NCBI GenBank assembly: GCA_023898785.1
Contig: CP060239.1
Location: 2,108,001 to 2,172,000, forward strand
Length of the DNA: 64,000 nucleotides
DNA from: Rhodospirillales bacterium
Lineage (GTDB): Bacteria; Pseudomonadota; Alphaproteobacteria; Micavibrionales; Micavibrionaceae
Reading direction: 5' to 3'
Shown: positions 45,502 to 54,057 of the stretch, one piece after another
Numbering within the stretch: position 1 is the first letter of the stretch
Layout of the letters: every line of letters begins with the position of its first letter
Program-made: the position numbers and the translations under genes
The notes under the pieces: model-generated
The model's input: the letters and a program-made list of their open reading frames with translations, nothing else
Told to the model about the DNA's origin: nothing
Databases searched by the model: none

Positions 45502-45806
45502 TTCCTGCCGCCCCCGGACCGCAACCGGGCGGAGGCATCGGCTAAAAAATCACGTTCCACTGTCAGCTGTCCGATCTTGGCGTGCAAGTCCCTGACCTCG
45601 GCGTTATGCGCGTCCGCTCGCGATTCCAGCTTGCCCGCAAAACCCGCCTCCAGCGCAGCCAGAGCCTCCTTCTTCCAACGGTGAATGACCGTCGCATGCA
45701 CCCCGTAACGGGATGACAGCTCCGTGATCGGCGCGTCCTCCCGCAACGCCGCCAGCGCAACCTGCGCTTTAAACTTCGCCGGGTAGTTCTTCCTTGTCTT
45801 ACTCAT
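45495..45806 (-). CDS. IS3-family transposase OrfA, copy 3
   Basis: Identical to OrfA of the other copies. The start is taken at ATG 45806, with a longer open start at 45830. Confidence 0.93.
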   Translation of the reverse strand: MSKTRKNYPAKFKAQVALAALREDAPITELSSRYGVHATVIHRWKKEALAALEAGFAGKLESRADAHNAEVRDLHAKIGQLTVERDFLADASARLRSGGGRKW

Positions 45807-47508
45807 AATCCATGACCCTCCTTCGGTCATAGATCGTAGCTTAACTCACTGTCCGAATTCTTGGGGCCACCTCTGTTCGTCAGGATAAAAGCTGTATTTT
45901 CGTTAGGGAGTTCTACGGGACCGCATTCCGGTTTGTTGTTTATAAACAAATCGAGGGTTCCCATATGCTGTTTTGTTTCCTGGTCTGTTAATGAGATAAC
46001 CATCTTTACCAAGTTACTGCCTTCGCTGAGTGGGGCGGTAGATTCGAGTTGAAAAATGGCGTTGTCGGCGTTCAGGGATGCTTTGAATTTGTTGATTTCC
46101 CAGAGACGTTCGGAGATGTTGAGCGGGTGGTCAGAGGCCTCGCGTTCTGCCAACAGCATTCGCCATTGCTTCGGGTTTGTGTCTTCTTCAAAGACGCCCG
46201 CTTGATCGGCGCAGACTTCATAACCCATTTGTGCATAGTGGGCGTTTCCTACCAAAGCGGCCAAGGCGTAGTCACGAACACAGATGTCAGCGATAGCCCG
46301 CTCTTTATCTTCCGGGGCATAATGTTCCAGCATTTTGGCAATGTTCTGGGCCACTGTGCCTTGTGTGTCGTGGTTATCCGGTGAGCCTGCGCCACCGTAG
46401 CGAGAAATTCCCGCCATTAATCTACTTTCATCGATAAGCCATCCATCAAGGGGGCCAGCCCAGTATGTAGATAGCATGGCGTGATCGATGGCCGGTCTTT
46501 CTACCCCATCAACAAGGATTTTGGCTTCGGCGAGTTTCGGTATAAGCTCCTTGGCTCCAATATCGTCTACGCCGGCCAGTGTTTCTGCGATGGTCATGAT
46601 TTCAGGCTGTCGGTCGTGGGCATACTGGATGAGTTCGGACAGCCATGGTGTCGGAATTTTGTAGGCAATATCAAAACGCAGTCCTGTAAAGCCCAGATCA
46701 ATATCGTTATCAATAACCTGTTTCCAGTATCCGGGTTTGGTTTCGCCCGTTGTATCATTTGTATAGCCTTTTACAAAAAAATCATAAGAGGCTGGTGAGG
46801 CGTAGTTTATTTGTACCGTGTCATATTCAGGCATGCCGTGGTAATTTAAAGCTTCAAAATTGTGGTTGCGGCAGAATTTAAATCGGAAGCGTTTCAGTTC
46901 CTCACCTTTTTTGCCGAATGACAGACCGATGATTTTTTTTGTTTTGTAATCTTCAATTGGAAAGTCTTCCTGCTCCTGTTCTTGGCCGTTTTCATCAATG
47001 ACAAGGTAGTTCACTATGTGCAGGTCTTTCTGTTGCACGCAGTAAGATAAAATACTTTGTATTTCATGGTCTTCTTCTACGACGATGGGGTTGTCGCGGG
47101 CGACATGGTTAAAAACCTTGTCTGAAATAGAGCGCATGCCTTGTTCTGCCATTTTCTGATTAAAATGCTTAATGTGGATGCGGTCCAGAAACGAGCGAAT
47201 GTATGATGGGGCTGTCGGATTAGGGTGGGCACTTAGCTCGGCACTAAAACGAAAATGATTTCTGATTGCATAAAGACTTCGACTATGTGTTTGCTGGAAG
47301 TCATCCCTGAATGAGATTCTTGTGGGTGCGGTTAGAGAGGGTTGAACCAGATCGCGTTGTAACCAAGTTCTTTGGCCCTTTTAATGAGTGGGGATAGGCC
47401 ATCAGCGCGGTTAGCTCCGGACCATTCTCTAATAGGGCCTATTTTTCTGGGGTTTACGTTGTAGATAATCGGATTCGTGTTACGCAATTTTTGTTCCCTG
47501 CACTCCAT

Positions 47509-47804
47509 ATTTTGTAATTATCTTACTTTTTATATTTGTTTATTGGAATATTCTAGTATTTTGTTGGTTTTCCCACGACTTTTTATTGTGCAAGGCAATA
47601 TGTGCGCTGATTTTTTGTTGTTCTTATAGGTGGTTAATATATTTGAGAAAGCCATGAATTTATTTGTAATCGGCGTGTTTTCCCAAAATCAACTTGCTTG
47701 TACTTGCTTTGAATTTCATAGCATTTTAATGGTTTATAGAACGGTGTGTTCTGCGTTTTTAGAAGGTTGTTTTTTTGCAGACATTAATCGTGTATGGATG
47801 GGAT
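47509..47804. other. Intergenic region with no recognisable feature
   Basis: A strongly A+T-rich 296-bp gap between the divergent GH13 pseudogene and trkH. A plus-strand frame (47630-47887) overlaps trkH in another frame and is not credible. Promoters for both directions should lie here, but no good hexamer pair is visible. Confidence 0.5.
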
Positions 47805-49250
47805 ATGAAGCTGCAGATTGTTTGGTATATGCTGGGTGTTCTCGTTGCTGTTGTCGGCTTGGCCGAAATGGTTCCGGCTATTGTTGATTGGTGTTTGGGG
47901 CACGAGAACGCCAGGGATTTTTTTCTTAATGGCATATTGTGTTTGTTTTTTGGTGGAAGTCTTATTCTTTCATACCGTGTTCGTGATCGGCAGGTGAATG
48001 CTCATCAGATGTTTTTGATGGCCTTAAGCGGTTGGTTGGTCGTATCCGTGTTTTGTGCGATGCCGCTTTATATGTCGGATTTGGGTTTAAGTTTTGTTGA
48101 GGCTCTGTTTGAGGCTGTTTCCGGGGTGACGACTACCGGCGCTACGGTTTTGATTAATCTGGAGGAGACTTCGCGTGGTGTTTTGTTATGGCGTTCGATG
48201 ATGCAATGGGCCGGAGGGCTGGGTGTTATTGCTTTTGCCGTTGTATTGCTCCCTTATCTTAAAGTTGGCGGCATGCAATTGTTTCGTAGTGAGTCCTCAG
48301 GGCATTCCGATAAGGTGGTGTCACGTAGTGCGCAGTTTCTTGGGGGGTTACTTAAAGTTTACATTGCTATGACGTTGGTTTGCGCCGGAGTATATTATTT
48401 GTTAGGGATGAGTGGTTTTGATGCTTTTAACCATGCAATGACAACACTTTCAACGGGCGGGTTTTCAACACACGATGCCTCTTTTGGTTATTTTAAAAGT
48501 TCGGCACTGCAATATGCGGCTGTATTTTTTATGGTACTTGCAGCGTTTCCTTTCGTGTTGTATTTGCGTCTTATTTACCAACGCCGTGTTTTGTTTTTTC
48601 GTGATGAGCAGGTGCGTGCGTTGATGTTGTGCCTATGTTTGGCGGTTTTTTCTCTTACTCTTTGGTTGTGGGCTGTTACGCCTTATACGTTAGAGGTCAG
48701 TTTCCGCATGATTGTTTTCAGTGTTTCTTCAATTATGAGCACAACCGGATATACGATTGCTGATTATACGCTTTGGGGCGGTTTTACAACGCTGGCATTC
48801 TTGTTGATGATGTATGTGGGTGGATGTGCGGGATCTACGGCTGGTGGTATGAAGGTCATGCGCATAGTTATTTCAGCCAAGGTGGTGGTGCGTCAGTTCA
48901 GGACCTTGCTTTACCCTAACGGCGTGTTTGTTTTGAATTATCAGGGGCGCCGGTTGGATAGTTATACTGTTTTGACGGTGCTCGGTTTTTTAAGTTTGTA
49001 TGTGGGGGCAAATGTTTTAATGACTGTTGCTTTGGCGTTAACGGGGCTTGATTTTGAAACATCGATGAGTGCGGCGGCGGCAGCTTTGGCTAATGTTGGG
49101 CCTGGAATTGGTGGGCAGGTCGGTCCAACAGGCAATTATGCGGGTTTGTCTGATACGGCGAAATGGATATTATGTGCGGGCATGATTGCCGGTCGGCTTG
49201 AGATTTTGACTATTCTTGTGTTGTTTTCACCGTCTTATTGGCGCGCTTAG
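47805..49250 (+). CDS. trkH: TrkH-family potassium uptake membrane subunit
   Basis: TrkH forms the K+ pore of the Trk system and needs a TrkA partner, which is not in this window. The protein has about ten membrane segments and four P-loop repeats with selectivity-filter glycines: EAVSGVTTTGATV, MTTLSTGGFSTHD, SSIMSTTGYTIADY and ANVGPGIGGQVGP. I choose ATG 47805 (MKLQIVWYML), with GGATGGGAT just upstream, giving 481 residues; an earlier frame start at 47775 has no supporting site. Confidence 0.95.
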   Translation: MKLQIVWYMLGVLVAVVGLAEMVPAIVDWCLGHENARDFFLNGILCLFFGGSLILSYRVRDRQVNAHQMFLMALSGWLVVSVFCAMPLYMSDLGLSFVEALFEAVSGVTTTGATVLINLEETSRGVLLWRSMMQWAGGLGVIAFAVVLLPYLKVGGMQLFRSESSGHSDKVVSRSAQFLGGLLKVYIAMTLVCAGVYYLLGMSGFDAFNHAMTTLSTGGFSTHDASFGYFKSSALQYAAVFFMVLAAFPFVLYLRLIYQRRVLFFRDEQVRALMLCLCLAVFSLTLWLWAVTPYTLEVSFRMIVFSVSSIMSTTGYTIADYTLWGGFTTLAFLLMMYVGGCAGSTAGGMKVMRIVISAKVVVRQFRTLLYPNGVFVLNYQGRRLDSYTVLTVLGFLSLYVGANVLMTVALALTGLDFETSMSAAAAALANVGPGIGGQVGPTGNYAGLSDTAKWILCAGMIAGRLEILTILVLFSPSYWRA

Positions 49251-49291
49251 CATAAAAATACTGCTGGTAATCACGTTTTTGAAAAGGGTGC

Positions 49292-50002
49292 TTAGATCTT
49301 TTTGAAAAGATTCTTTTGCGTTGCTTTTGCTGCCATTATTTTGCCACGGAGCATGGCTTCCTGTTCTTGAAGGGTAATATCATCGAACGTAATGCGTTTA
49401 TTTTCTATATCGGTATGAAGAATTTGTGCGTGGCTTTTGTAAAACTCAATCAGCTTGAGTTGTGCGGATAGAACTTCCTGGTCTAATTCGAAAAAAGTCA
49501 TGAATTTTTCAGCATTTTCATTGCGAATTTTGTTCCAGGTTTGGCGCACATGGTCCTGGGAGTCTGGGGTCAGTTTTTCAATGAGCGGCTTGAGGTTGGC
49601 GTTTGCTTTTTCAAACTGTTTGAGAATGTCTTCCATTTGTAGCTGCAAAGACATTACGGTTCCTTCCGCCAGGCGGGCATTTTCTATGATATATTCAGGA
49701 GTGCTTTGATTGCCTGGTTTTAGCAATTCGTCCATGACTGTGCGGGCTTGCTTATATTCGTGGACTTGTGTGTTAATGTCTTGCAGGAAATTGTTGAGGA
49801 AGTCTTCAAAGCTTTGCATCAGGGCTGTTTGTTCTTGCTTTTTGCGCTGCGTTTCTTCGGCAATGCGTGCTTGTTCTTCAGCTTGGGCTTTAGCAATTTC
49901 AGCCTGTTTTTGCTGGTTATTTTGATACAGGATATATCCGCCGCCGCTGAGCACGATTAACAGGGCTAAAACCAAAAGAATATTCCAGGATTTAATGCTC
50001 AC
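49292..50002 (-). CDS. Hypothetical membrane-anchored coiled-coil protein
   Basis: I do not recognise a family. A single membrane helix at residues 8-26 is followed by a Gln/Glu/Ala-rich coiled coil (NNQQKQAEIAKAQAEEQARI) and by long helical segments, so the protein is likely an elongated periplasmic or cytoplasmic helix bundle anchored at the N-terminus. A basic C-terminus ends with KNLFKKI. The start overlaps the stop of the nucleosidase gene by 4 bp, so they form one operon. Confidence 0.75.
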   Translation of the reverse strand: MSIKSWNILLVLALLIVLSGGGYILYQNNQQKQAEIAKAQAEEQARIAEETQRKKQEQTALMQSFEDFLNNFLQDINTQVHEYKQARTVMDELLKPGNQSTPEYIIENARLAEGTVMSLQLQMEDILKQFEKANANLKPLIEKLTPDSQDHVRQTWNKIRNENAEKFMTFFELDQEVLSAQLKLIEFYKSHAQILHTDIENKRITFDDITLQEQEAMLRGKIMAAKATQKNLFKKI

Positions 50003-50553
50003 AAATTTGCTCCTTTTAAAGCTTTGTGCAATTTCTCGGCTGTAATGTGCAGTGCCTCATGCCAATCCATATGGGCGTCATCATTGGCACCATCTGAAAC
50101 ATATTTCAAGCAGGCAAAGGGAATATTTTCACGTTTGCAAATTAAGGCTAAGGCATATGCTTCCATATCCACGACATCAAAAGTTGCAGCGGCCTGGCTG
50201 GCATCAAAATTATCCCCTGTGCCGCATATGCCGCCAGGCAGGTGTTCAAAACGCAGACCATGTTCGATGATTATGGGATCGTCGGAAAACGGCGTTTGGT
50301 AGAGTTCAATGCCAAGGGCTGTGACATCCATATCACGCTGTATAAATTGGGTGGGGTTGACGATTGTACCGCCTGCATGCTTGCGGCTGCCTGCGGTGCC
50401 AAGATTGACCACCAATTCCGGGCGATTTTGCGCGATCTGGCGCATCAGATTGTGAGAGGCGTTTATTTTGCCAATTTGGCAATGCAGGACATCGTAGTCC
50501 ACAAAGACATCCTGACTTTCTTCTTTCATTGCAAAAACAAGTAAGGGCTTCAT
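49999..50553 (-). CDS. Nucleoside phosphorylase/MTA-SAH nucleosidase family protein
   Basis: Members of this fold cleave N-glycosidic bonds; many hydrolyse methylthioadenosine or S-adenosylhomocysteine. The N-terminus MKPLLVFAMKEE, the GTAGS motif, FDVVDMEAYALA (the Glu of the MEA motif contacts the ribose) and CLKYVSDGANDDA with the catalytic Asp all fit. The length of 184 is about 45 residues below the usual 230, with the loss in the middle. The substrate is therefore not certain. Confidence 0.85.
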   Translation of the reverse strand: MKPLLVFAMKEESQDVFVDYDVLHCQIGKINASHNLMRQIAQNRPELVVNLGTAGSRKHAGGTIVNPTQFIQRDMDVTALGIELYQTPFSDDPIIIEHGLRFEHLPGGICGTGDNFDASQAAATFDVVDMEAYALALICKRENIPFACLKYVSDGANDDAHMDWHEALHITAEKLHKALKGANL

Positions 50554-50705
50554 GATGTTTGATGATTAGCACGAAGTGAGCGGATATTAAAGAGACAAAA
50601 GCTTATTGATAACGTTGCCACTGAAATTTTCGAGCAGTGATATTTGATGTATCGAGGATGAGGGAATAACCTTGAAAAGGTTCTAATTAAGCGAGATTAC
50701 ATTGG

Positions 50706-51581
50706 CTAAAGCTGATTTCTAAACCATGTTATCTGGCGTTTGGCGTAACGCCGGGTGATGCCTTGGGCCTTTTCGATGGCTTCGTCTTTGTTTATCTCGC
50801 CGTTTAGATAAGCGCGAAGTTCTTTAAAACCCAGCGCTTTGCACAGAGGTACACCGTCTTTGACTTCGCCGGATTGAAGGCGGGCGTCGAATTCTTCGAC
50901 CTCTTCGAGTGCGCCGTTTTCAGCCATCCAGATAAAGCGTTCGTTGCAGCGTTTATAGAGCGCCGTGCGTTCGGGCAGGATTTTATGGATTTCGAAATGC
51001 CAATGATCGGGAGGGCTGAGGCGATCTTCTTTTTGCCAAATGGCAAGGGATTTTCCGGTGGCTTCCAATACTTCCATTGCGCGGATGATCCGGGCCTTGT
51101 GATTGACATGAAAGCGTGCAGCCATTTCAGGATCGCGGGCTTCAAGTTCGGCGTAGAATTTTTCGGCACCGATGTTTTCGTATTTGGTGACGACGCGTTC
51201 GCGCACGTCTTCTGGGATGTCAGGCATGGGGGAGAGGCCTTCGGTCAGTGCTTTGATATATAGTCCCGTGCCGCCGCAGACGATGGGCGTTTGTCCGGCG
51301 GCCAATGTTTCTTCGATGATGGGCTGGGCCAGTTCGCGGTAATTTCCGGCGCTGCAGACATCATTGGGATGCAGGAAGGCATAGAGTTTGTGAGGGACCG
51401 CGGCCTTGTCTTCATCGCTGGGCTGGGCGGAGAGAATGGGGAGGCCGTCATAAATTTGCTGGGAATCGCAATTGATGATGACGCCGTTCATTGCGCAGGC
51501 CAGTTCCATGGCCTTGGCGGATTTACCGCTGGCGGTCGGTCCGGCGACGATGTGAAGGATGGCTTTGCTTTTCTTACCCAA
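50706..51581 (-). CDS. miaA: tRNA dimethylallyltransferase
   Basis: MiaA transfers a dimethylallyl group to N6 of A37 in tRNAs that read codons starting with U. The P-loop is VAGPTASGKSAKAMELA near residue 15; IINCDSQQIYDGLPILSAQPS and VPHKLYAF follow. PIVCGGTGLYIKAL and the C-terminal RRYAKRQITWFRNQ are also conserved. The length of 291 is normal. The gene begins 12 bp after the protease gene and ends the hflK-hflC-degP-miaA group. Confidence 0.96.
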   Translation of the reverse strand: MGKKSKAILHIVAGPTASGKSAKAMELACAMNGVIINCDSQQIYDGLPILSAQPSDEDKAAVPHKLYAFLHPNDVCSAGNYRELAQPIIEETLAAGQTPIVCGGTGLYIKALTEGLSPMPDIPEDVRERVVTKYENIGAEKFYAELEARDPEMAARFHVNHKARIIRAMEVLEATGKSLAIWQKEDRLSPPDHWHFEIHKILPERTALYKRCNERFIWMAENGALEEVEEFDARLQSGEVKDGVPLCKALGFKELRAYLNGEINKDEAIEKAQGITRRYAKRQITWFRNQL

Positions 51582-51593
51582 GGTTTTGAGTGT

Positions 51594-53066
51594 CTACTTA
51601 TCTTTTTTCAGCTTTAAGGCCAAGAAGCGGACTTCGTCTTCGCGGTTGATGAGCAACAATATTGATGAGCGGCCATTTTCATCGGCTTTTTCGATGATCT
51701 CTTTGGCCTTTTCGGGATCTGAAACCGGTGTCTGGTTGATCTCGACAATTATATCGCCTTCAAACAAGCCTTTTTGCGCGGCTTCTGATTTTGGATCAAC
51801 GCTGACGATGGCGACGCCATCAACGGATGGCGGGATAGCGTAATCGCGGCGCATCGTGTCAGTAATTTTTTTCAGGGATAAGCCGACGCTGTCTACTTTG
51901 GTGCCTTTCGATGTTTCTTCTTCTCCAGAGGCAATGAGACCGTCTTCTTCAGCTTTTTCGAGTTCGCCGACCTTTACTTCGGTGGTGGTTTTTTTGTTGT
52001 CACGCCAGTAGGTGATTGTTGCGGGAGCATCGATTTTTGCCTCGGCGACCAAGCGGGGAAGCTCTCGCATTTCGTGGACTTTTTGGTTGTTAAATTCAAG
52101 GATGATGTCACCAGCTTCCAGGCCCGCTTTTTCTGCCGGGCCGCCGGGTGTAATGGAGGCGATAAGCGCGCCCGTGGCTTTTTCTACGCCAAGACTTTCA
52201 GCGATTTCATCGGTGACTTGCTGGATGCGTACACCGAGCCAGCCGCGTCGCGTACGGCCATATTGGATGATTTGATTGATAACAGGTTTGGCGAGCGCGG
52301 AAGGAATTGCAAAGCCGATGCCGACGCTGCCGCCTGATGGAGAGAAAATAGCTGTGTTAATGCCGATGACTTCACCTTTGAGGTCGAACATCGGGCCGCC
52401 TGAGTTGCCACGGTTGATGGAGGCATCGGTCTGGAGGAAATCATCATAAGGGCCGGCGTTGATGTCGCGCTGGCGGGCGGAAATAATTCCGGCGGTCACA
52501 GTGCCACCAAGTCCGAACGGGTTGCCGATGGCTACAATCCAGTCGCCGACGCGCAGGACATCACTGTTGCCAAACTTTACGGCTGTCAGTTTTTTCTTGG
52601 TATCGATTTTGAGAACTGCCAGATCTGTTTTTTCATCGGTGCCGATGAGTTCTGCGGGCAGCGTTTCATCGTCTTGAAAAGTTACACGGATTTCTTCGGC
52701 GTCTTTGACGACGTGGTTATTTGTGATGATATAGCCGTTTTGCGCATCAATGACGAAGCCGGAACCGAGGGATGCTTGCGGTATGGAGGGCATGCCGTGG
52801 CGGCGTTCCATAAATTCTTCAAAAAAGTCCTGAAAAGGAGAGCCTTCAGGAAATTGAGGTAGGTCTGGTACATCCTCAGACACATCGATTTTTTGGGTTG
52901 AGGAGATATTGACGACGGCAGGGAGAAGATCATCGACGATGTCGGCGAAGCTGTCCGGGCCGTTCTGCCCTAGCGTGCGTGCATTGGCCTTTATCGACAC
53001 GGATAGCATGAGGCATGCACAGAGTATGAGGGGAAGTATAAATTTTGGTGCTTTCTGCAACGTCAT
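51594..53066 (-). CDS. degP: Do-like periplasmic serine protease (DegP/HtrA)
   Basis: A periplasmic protease and chaperone for misfolded envelope proteins. I take ATG 53066 because GAGG lies 10 bp upstream and a signal peptide (MTLQKAPKFILPLILCACLM, cleavage after ANA) follows directly; a frame start at 53132 overlaps hflC. The trypsin-like domain has His118 (TNNHVV), Asp148 (TDLAVLKID) and Ser222 (GNSGGP). Two PDZ domains follow (about 250-340 and 400-490), with GWLGVRIQQV starting the first. The protein has 490 residues. Confidence 0.96.
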   Translation of the reverse strand: MTLQKAPKFILPLILCACLMLSVSIKANARTLGQNGPDSFADIVDDLLPAVVNISSTQKIDVSEDVPDLPQFPEGSPFQDFFEEFMERRHGMPSIPQASLGSGFVIDAQNGYIITNNHVVKDAEEIRVTFQDDETLPAELIGTDEKTDLAVLKIDTKKKLTAVKFGNSDVLRVGDWIVAIGNPFGLGGTVTAGIISARQRDINAGPYDDFLQTDASINRGNSGGPMFDLKGEVIGINTAIFSPSGGSVGIGFAIPSALAKPVINQIIQYGRTRRGWLGVRIQQVTDEIAESLGVEKATGALIASITPGGPAEKAGLEAGDIILEFNNQKVHEMRELPRLVAEAKIDAPATITYWRDNKKTTTEVKVGELEKAEEDGLIASGEEETSKGTKVDSVGLSLKKITDTMRRDYAIPPSVDGVAIVSVDPKSEAAQKGLFEGDIIVEINQTPVSDPEKAKEIIEKADENGRSSILLLINREDEVRFLALKLKKDK

Positions 53067-53097
53067 AGTATGATCCTCATTCCTTCGGAGATGTTGT

Positions 53098-54045
53098 TTA
53101 ACGTTTGTCGTCAAAATGCTTAAAGAACTCACTGTCTGGTGAGAGGATAAGCTGCGTCGCCGGGTCGGCTAACGTATTTTTATAGGCTTCCATCGAGCGG
53201 ATGAACGAATAAAATTCTTTGTCCTTATTAAAGGCGTTGGCGTAAATCTTGATAGCTTCTTCATCGCCCTCCCCTTTGAGGATAGAGGCATCACGCTGGG
53301 CTTCGGCAATGAGAACGGTACGTTCTTTTTCCGCCGTTGAACGGATTTCAAGGGCGCGTTCTTCACCTTTTGCACGGGTTTCCGTGGCCTGTTTTTTGAG
53401 TTCGGAGATCATTCTCCGGACGGTCGAGGTGCGTAGATCGGGAGTCAGGTCCGCACGAACGATTCGGACATCGACAATCTCAATGCCAAAATTGCTTTTT
53501 TTGACGCTGGTGCTTACACGTTTCATGATGTCTTGCATGATCATGGTTCTATCTGGCGAAAGGAGGCGCCGCAAACTTATCTTTCCTACCACGGCGTTTG
53601 TTGCGTCATTGAGGATATTTTCAATACGAGAATTTGCCGCACTAATTGTGCGTAGGGTTTTCATGAATTGCAAGGGATCTGTGATTTTGTAACGTGCAAA
53701 TGTATCAAGAATAATTGGTTCTCCGGTCACATCGACAGGTGATAGATTATCGCTATCATTTTCCTTTTGTGTCTCTTTGTTTTTGGAAGATTTCGGTGTA
53801 TCCACGCTGGAAACGTTGACTTGTTCCGGATCTGGATCAACGGACAGGATACGGCGATCAAAATACTGCACCGTTTGAATGACTGGAATTTTCACGTGCA
53901 GGCCGGGGCCGTTGACGTCACCGACCGGTTGACCAAGCTGAAGGACAATGGCTTGCTCACGCTGGTCAACAATAAAAAACACTTGTGACGCGCCGATGAG
54001 GCCGATGGCGATCAAGGCTAATATGATCAAGAGTGGTTTGTTCAT
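53098..54045 (-). CDS. hflC: FtsH-associated membrane protein HflC (SPFH/prohibitin family)
   Basis: HflC forms, with HflK, a large complex around the membrane protease FtsH. An N-terminal membrane helix (LLIILALIAIGLIGASQVFFI) is followed by VDQREQAIVLQLGQPV, the prohibitin-type SPFH domain, and a long helical region with KKQATETRAKGEERALEIR. An insert rich in Ser/Asn/Lys (about 75-105) is unusual but common in this family. It begins 12 bp after the hflK stop. Confidence 0.95.
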   Translation of the reverse strand: MNKPLLIILALIAIGLIGASQVFFIVDQREQAIVLQLGQPVGDVNGPGLHVKIPVIQTVQYFDRRILSVDPDPEQVNVSSVDTPKSSKNKETQKENDSDNLSPVDVTGEPIILDTFARYKITDPLQFMKTLRTISAANSRIENILNDATNAVVGKISLRRLLSPDRTMIMQDIMKRVSTSVKKSNFGIEIVDVRIVRADLTPDLRTSTVRRMISELKKQATETRAKGEERALEIRSTAEKERTVLIAEAQRDASILKGEGDEEAIKIYANAFNKDKEFYSFIRSMEAYKNTLADPATQLILSPDSEFFKHFDDKR

Positions 54046-54057
54046 GATTTTATCCTT

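Larger units (their letters stand above)
44532..45874 (-). mobile_element. IS3-family insertion sequence, copy 3 (1343 bp)
   Basis: Same element and orientation as copy 1. It is flanked by a 3-bp duplication GTT (44529-44531 and 45875-45877) and lies in the GH13 gene. The orfA-proximal end differs from copies 1 and 2 by one base, reading TTGGGGCCACC where the others have TTGGGACCACC. Confidence 0.96.
44337..47508 (-). pseudogene. GH13-family glycosidase gene with IS insertion and frameshift
   Basis: The gene starts at ATG 47508 (MECREQKLRNTNPIIYN). GYNAIWFNPL is followed by a stop caused by an extra CT in CTCTAACC near 47338; without it, the frame joins TAPTRISFRDDF and continues. The core has the GH13 catalytic residues: the nucleophile Asp in FTGLRFDIAYK, the acid Glu in MTIAETLAG and the late Asp in SPDNHDTQGT. 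IS copy 3 sits after ILTN (45875-45877). Removing it and one GTT duplication restores 64 further codons to a TAA at 44337. GH13 enzymes act on alpha-glucans, so this was probably an amylase or related enzyme. The long right-hand frame starting at 47152 is not a natural start. Confidence 0.88.

Noticed and set aside
45827..47152. A 441-codon gene taken as complete from an internal Met
   Set aside because: The frame is the middle of a GH13 gene: its N-terminus lies upstream behind a 2-bp frameshift and its C-terminus beyond the IS. The last 15 or so codons belong to the IS end.
47630..47887. 85-codon plus-strand frame before trkH
   Set aside because: It overlaps trkH in another frame, has a Cys-rich unlikely tail and no ribosome-binding site.
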